From Haplosporangium gracile (taxonomy: Eukaryota > Mortierellomycota > Mortierellomycetes > Mortierellales > Mortierellaceae): a stretch of 12,516 bases of DNA. Positions within the stretch are counted from its first letter, which is position 1. Every line of letters starts with the position of its first letter. The position numbers were made by a program, and so were the translations under genes. Location of the stretch: assembly GCA_015499985.1 (NCBI GenBank), contig JAAAUF010000910.1, forward strand, positions 3,876 to 16,391, read 5' to 3'. The notes beneath the pieces were generated by a model. The model saw only the letters and a list, made by a program, of their open reading frames with translations, was not told the origin of the DNA and ran no database searches. This document shows positions 8,985 to 12,516 of this stretch, piece by piece.

Positions 8985-9696
8985 ACTGGATGGGGTGAGA
9001 CAGTGACAAATAACCAGCCAGAGGATATGAATGGGCAGTGAGGAGCAGAGTCATATCTGTATTTGGTGGACAATACGAAAAAAAAAGAAGAGCACAACAA
9101 ATTGTTCTTCGCGAGAGAGGGAGGAAGGTCGAGGTTGACACGGATACATTCTCTGGCTAAAATCCAGGGCAATTGTTGCGAGAGAACCTTATTATAAGTA
9201 AAGAAAGTGGTTTGTTGGCTACTGCTGCCGCAAAAAAAAATGAGGTCGTCTATTGAAGCCGAAGAGAAACAGTTGTACAGCTGGACTCTTGTCACAAGGA
9301 ATGGATTAACAGCTTACATTGTTGGTCAGTCATCTACAGGAAGAGGAGCTTTGTTCCTTGATGTTCGTTATGGTTCTTTCTTGCGTCTTGAACCCATTTT
9401 TTTTTGTCTTTGAAGGTGTATCTGTGCTGTTGTGTTGTTACAATTGCCCGTATCTTTTTTACAAAAAGAAAAAGAGAGTTGACAAAAGTAACAAAAAGAA
9501 GTGAGTCGGCTGTCGATTGGTCGGTGTGAGGATGGCGCGTATTATTTTACTGATTTTATTTTTGGTTGGGTGCTGGTGCTGTTTGCTGGGCTGACTGAGC
9601 CAGTGAGGGAGGACTATCGCCCCAGAACAATTTTTTTACTTTTTGTTTCTTTTTATGAGTGCCATGGACGTTTTGCTGGGACAAGAAGTTCAACCC

Positions 9697-9716
9697 AACC
9701 AACCAACCAACCAACC
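9697..9716. repeat. (AACC)5 tetranucleotide repeat
   Basis: Five exact AACC units lie in the spacer about 640 bp upstream of the ATP-citrate lyase start codon. The repeat is probably polymorphic in length. Confidence 0.9.
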
Positions 9717-9844
9717 AGCTAGCGTAGTAGAGTGAAGAAAGAAAAGGACAGAAAAGGGGGAGGGGAAAAAATAAAAACAAAAAGATTGGATGTCTGTCTC
9801 CCTTGAAGTGTGTGTGCGCACTCTATTTCGTCTTTACTCATAAT

Positions 9845-10352
9845 GTTGTTGTTGTTGCTATCGTTTAAATTGATACCCAACCCAACCCTTTTTCCAAGCC
9901 CAGTAAAGCCTTTACTTTTCTTTCCTTTCATTGCTCCGTGGGCTTCTAAAAAAATCAGATCAGTCCACTTTTTTATTTTTCATTGTCCTTTTTATCATTC
10001 ACTTACTCACTTTGTTTATATCATATCAGTGATTGTCTCTCAACATTGTCTCTCTCTCTCTCGTCTTCTCTCTTCATCCTTTAAATACTTCCTCTCTTGC
10101 CCCCTTTTCTTTTTTTCTTCTCTTTCCTTTCTTTACTTTTCCCTCTTCATCCTTCTCACTTCTCGCCTTTTTCTCTCTCTCTCTCCCCCTTTTCCTTTCG
10201 TTGTACATTTCTCCTTTCCTCATTTTGTTTCTGTACCCCATTGTATACCTAGACCCACGAACAAACAACCCATCCTCTCTCCCCAAAAACAGCATCACTC
10301 TATCTTTCTCACTTTAATCTCTTCCTCCTTACCTTATATCACATAACAAGTC
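9845..10352 (+). promoter_or_regulatory. ATG-free promoter and pyrimidine-rich leader of ATP-citrate lyase
   Basis: The last ATG before the start codon is at 9842, so 508 nt contain none. From about 10034 to 10330 the plus strand is dominated by C and T, with (TC)n at 10050-10062 and 10170-10184. The 3' end turns A-rich (ATATCACATAACAAG) just before the start codon, favourable for initiation. AT-rich candidates for a core element are TTTATATCATATC (about 10015-10027) and TTTAAATA (about 10080-10087). Exact transcription start is not determinable. Confidence 0.6.
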
Positions 10353-12516
10353 ATGTCTGCTAAAGCTGTTCGCGAATACGACGGAAAGTTGTTGCTTGCC
10401 CACTGGCTGCACCGCGTCGCCGTCCCCTCTACCTCTACCGAATCCACCGCCACATCAGGATCCAAGTTTATCCAGCCCACGACCCGTCTGGCCCACATCT
10501 CGATCGACACGTCGCTCTTGCAGGACAAGGCCCAGTTCGACCAGCATGTCCGCTCGACCCTTGACCAGCTTGAGGTTTCCCACCCCTGGTTGTTGACCAA
10601 CAAGCTTGTCGCCAAGCCTGATCAGTTGATCAAGCGTCGTGGCAAGTCGGGTCTGTTGCTGCTTAATGCTGACTGGGCTGATGCTCGTGCTTGGATTGAG
10701 AAGCATGCTGCCAAGGATGTCCTCGTAAGTTATTGTTTGTCTTTTTTTTTTTTTTTTATTTTTCTATTTTACATTTTGTTACTTTTTTTTTACTTTGGGT
10801 CATATCTTTTGTTACTTTTGGGCTTACTTTTTTGATGGGTGAGAAAAATGAAAAATGAACGGGGGAGAGGGAGGATTTCATCGGAATTTTACGAAAGGGA
10901 CGAACAAAGGAGAGCAAGAGAGAAGAAAGTGGGCAAATGGATGCGCTGGGAGGACAAGGAACGACCAACCAGGAAGAGACAAAAAGTAAATACTTTGACA
11001 TGGCAAACGAGGGACAACGTATTCTTTAGAATAATGATGAGGAGTCATCTTCATTATGAACAAGGCGAACAACAATAGCAATCATTGCGCAATTTCTCAA
11101 CGACCGACACTCAATTTAAGACAAGGATGAACAAGAACTGGCACAAGCACAAAAGCAGCATCAGCAACTGGAAGGGAAGAAAAAAAAAAAGAGGGGAATA
11201 AACCAGAGGATAACTGGATGGGGTGACAAAATAAGAGAGAGAGAGTAGAACAAGGGTCCAAGCCGATCTCACCCGGACCAGAAGTGATATCCATTTTTAC
11301 CTTTTCATGTTAAAGTTAATGTTTGTCCTTTTCTTGAACACGCAACATTGGAAACGACCAAATACTAACTGACCATCTCATTCCCACCATTCTATCCTTA
11401 CTTGAATAGGTCGACTCCGTCGCTGGTGTGCTCAAGACTTTCTTGGTCGAGCCTTTCATCCCCCACCCTTCCAACACCGAATACTACATCTGCATCAACT
11501 CGGACCGTGATGGCGACAACATCCTCTTCACCCACGAGGGTGGTATCGAGGTCGGTGATGTCGACGCCAAGGCCTTGAAGCTCCAGGTCAAGGTCCAGGA
11601 CGCTTTCCCCACCGCCGAGAGCATCCGCACCGCCCTTCTCGTCCACGTCCCCGAGGCCAAGCACGATGTCCTCGTCGATTTCATCTCGCGTCTCTATGCC
11701 GTCTACATCGACTTGCACTTTACCTACCTCGAGATCAACCCCTTGGTCGTCTTGGACCCCACCGAGGACGAGCCTGCTCGTGTCTATTACCTCGATCTTG
11801 CTGCCAAGCTCGACCAGACTGCCGAATTTGAGGCTGGTCCCAAGTGGGCTATTGCCAGAGCTCCCCAGAACATTGGCATTGCCGGTGTTGCCCCTTCGTC
11901 TGCTGTTGGTGCTGATGCTGGTCCCGGTATGGACTTCCCTGCTCCCTTTGGTCGTGAATTGACCAAGGAGGAGGCCTATGTCCAGGAGTTGGATTCCAAG
12001 ACTGGTGCTTCCTTGAAGCTCACTATTCTTAACAAGGACGGCCGTATCTGGACCATGGTTGCTGGAGGTGGTGCCTCTGTCGTCTACAGGTAAGGATGAC
12101 AACTTATCTGATCAAACCATCTCTCTCCCCGATCCCCCGACACATCACTGATCATCACTGATCAACGTTCTAATGTTTAAATAATTCATGTCTCTCACAC
12201 TCACAATGTGACTCTTTACCGTTCGATCCTATTAGTGACGCTATTGCTGCCCTCGGACAGGCCCATGAACTCGCCAACTACGGAGAGTACTCTGGTGCCC
12301 CCACCGAGACCCAGACCTACGAGTACGCCAAGACCATCCTCGACTTGATGACCCGTTCCGCCGCCCCTCACCCCGACGGCAAGGTCCTCATCATCGGAGG
12401 AGGCATCGCCAACTTCACCAACGTCGCCTCCACCTTCAAGGGTATCGTCCGCGCCCTCACAGAGTTCAAGCAGCCTTTGATCGCCCACAAGGTCCGCATC
12501 TTTGTCCGTCGCGGTG
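10353..12516 (+). CDS. ACLY: ATP-citrate lyase, N-terminal 444 residues (3 exons seen, cut by window edge)
   Basis: ATP-citrate lyase converts citrate, CoA and ATP to acetyl-CoA and oxaloacetate in the cytosol, feeding fatty acid and sterol synthesis. Exons are 10353-10724, 11410-12089 and 12236 onward. The second junction splits a Ser codon and restores the VVYSD motif of the animal enzyme. The N-terminus (MSAKA, GK.LL) matches human [15 protein letters not shown] (88-98) holds the ATP-contacting Lys88, Arg96 and Gly97, equivalent to human Lys58, Arg66 and Gly67. [13 protein letters not shown] (167-179), LEINPLVV (231-238) and [14 protein letters not shown] (339-352) complete the ATP-grasp part. 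[11 protein letters not shown] (405-415) begins citrate binding: human Asn346 and Thr348 correspond to Asn410 and Thr412, Tyr364 to Phe428 and Arg379 to Arg443. There are about 30 extra residues near the N-terminus and about 25 Ala/Gly/Pro-rich ones at 270-299. The phosphohistidine and citrate-synthase parts lie outside. Ascomycetes split the enzyme into two subunits; most other fungi fuse it. Codons are strongly C-ending, suggesting high expression. Confidence 0.97.
10725..11409 (+). other. Intron 1 of ATP-citrate lyase, 685 bp
   Basis: The donor is GTAAGT (10725-10730) and the acceptor ATAG ends at 11409. A perfect yeast-type branch site TACTAAC lies at 11363-11369, 40 nt upstream of the acceptor. 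The intron falls in phase 0 after residue 124, and the joined protein aligns with the animal enzyme without a gap. It opens with a long T run (10742-10757), then becomes purine-rich (10835-11000). No coding content is convincing inside it. Confidence 0.93.
12090..12235 (+). other. Intron 2 of ATP-citrate lyase, 146 bp
   Basis: The donor is GTAAGG (12090-12095) and the acceptor TTAG ends at 12235. It contains two tandem copies of ATCACTGATC (12144-12163), each with a CTGAT branch-like core, followed by a better TTCTAAT at about 12169-12175. The phase-2 join creates the Ser codon of the conserved VVYSD motif. Confidence 0.94.

Larger units (their letters stand above)
7379..9844. other. Intergenic spacer, no convincing gene
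   Basis: Open frames here are short (mostly 60-130 codons), low in complexity and lack recognisable domains or matching splice partners. The plus strand is purine-rich at about 7425-7500, 7785-7860 and 8920-9130, and rich in homopolymer A or T runs elsewhere. Tandem repeats and a hairpin inside it are listed separately. I found no tRNA-like fold; the one TTCGAAT at 8345-8351 lacks pairing flanks. Confidence 0.6.

Noticed and set aside
8824..9141. 105-codon minus-strand open frame in the spacer
   Set aside because: No recognisable motif, Ser/Leu/Pro-rich composition from a GA-rich plus strand, and no splice partners or poly(A) support.
9207..9413. Plus-strand open frame whose part after ATG 9240 reads somewhat like a real protein
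   Set aside because: The amino-acid mix looks more natural than its surroundings, but it is only about 57 codons, ends in a T-run-encoded tail and has no family match I know.
11398..12102. Long minus-strand open frame opposite ATP-citrate lyase exon 2
   Set aside because: It is a shadow produced by C-ending codons on the plus strand; it is Asp/Gly/Val-rich with no domain.

Overview
This window looks like nuclear DNA of a filamentous fungus, most likely an early-diverging oleaginous lineage such as Mortierella (Mortierellomycota). That placement is an inference. It rests on GT-AG introns with CTAAC or TACTAAC branch sites, long pyrimidine-rich leaders in front of both start codons, C-ending codon bias in the metabolic gene, and wide low-complexity spacers full of homopolymers and microsatellites. 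I see no bacterial-type operons, mobile-element genes, CRISPR arrays, tRNA or rRNA genes.

Layout. Positions 1-2065 hold no convincing gene, but carry two well-formed inverted repeats (1009-1027, a back-to-back GATA site; 1671-1710, a hairpin with a third copy of its arm) and microsatellites. A CT-rich leader (2066-2357) precedes gene 1 (2358-7327, + strand). I assembled gene 1 as seven exons, including a 19-nt microexon and a 1,587-bp first intron, giving 905 residues. The product is not a family I recognise: an alpha-helical, coiled-coil-like N-terminal third and a long Ser-rich disordered C-terminal part ending in two PPxY motifs. A poly(A) signal follows 46 nt after its stop codon.

Positions 7379-9844 are a spacer without a convincing gene. 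It contains an 11-bp C-rich tandem repeat (G-quadruplex or triplex-prone), tetranucleotide repeats and a 9-bp-stem hairpin. An ATG-free stretch of about 500 nt, strongly pyrimidine-rich towards its 3' end, then leads into gene 2.

Gene 2 (10353 to the right edge, + strand) is clearly ATP-citrate lyase, cut by the window at residue 444. The visible part covers the ATP-grasp (citryl-CoA synthetase beta-like) domain and the start of the citrate-binding domain. It makes cytosolic acetyl-CoA for fatty acid and sterol synthesis. Whether it continues into the citrate-synthase half as one fused chain cannot be seen.

The two genes are tandem but separated by 3 kb, and nothing shows that they act together. 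The most interesting material is the unrecognised PPxY protein with its microexon and competing first-intron acceptor, plus the regulatory-looking palindromes in the left spacer.
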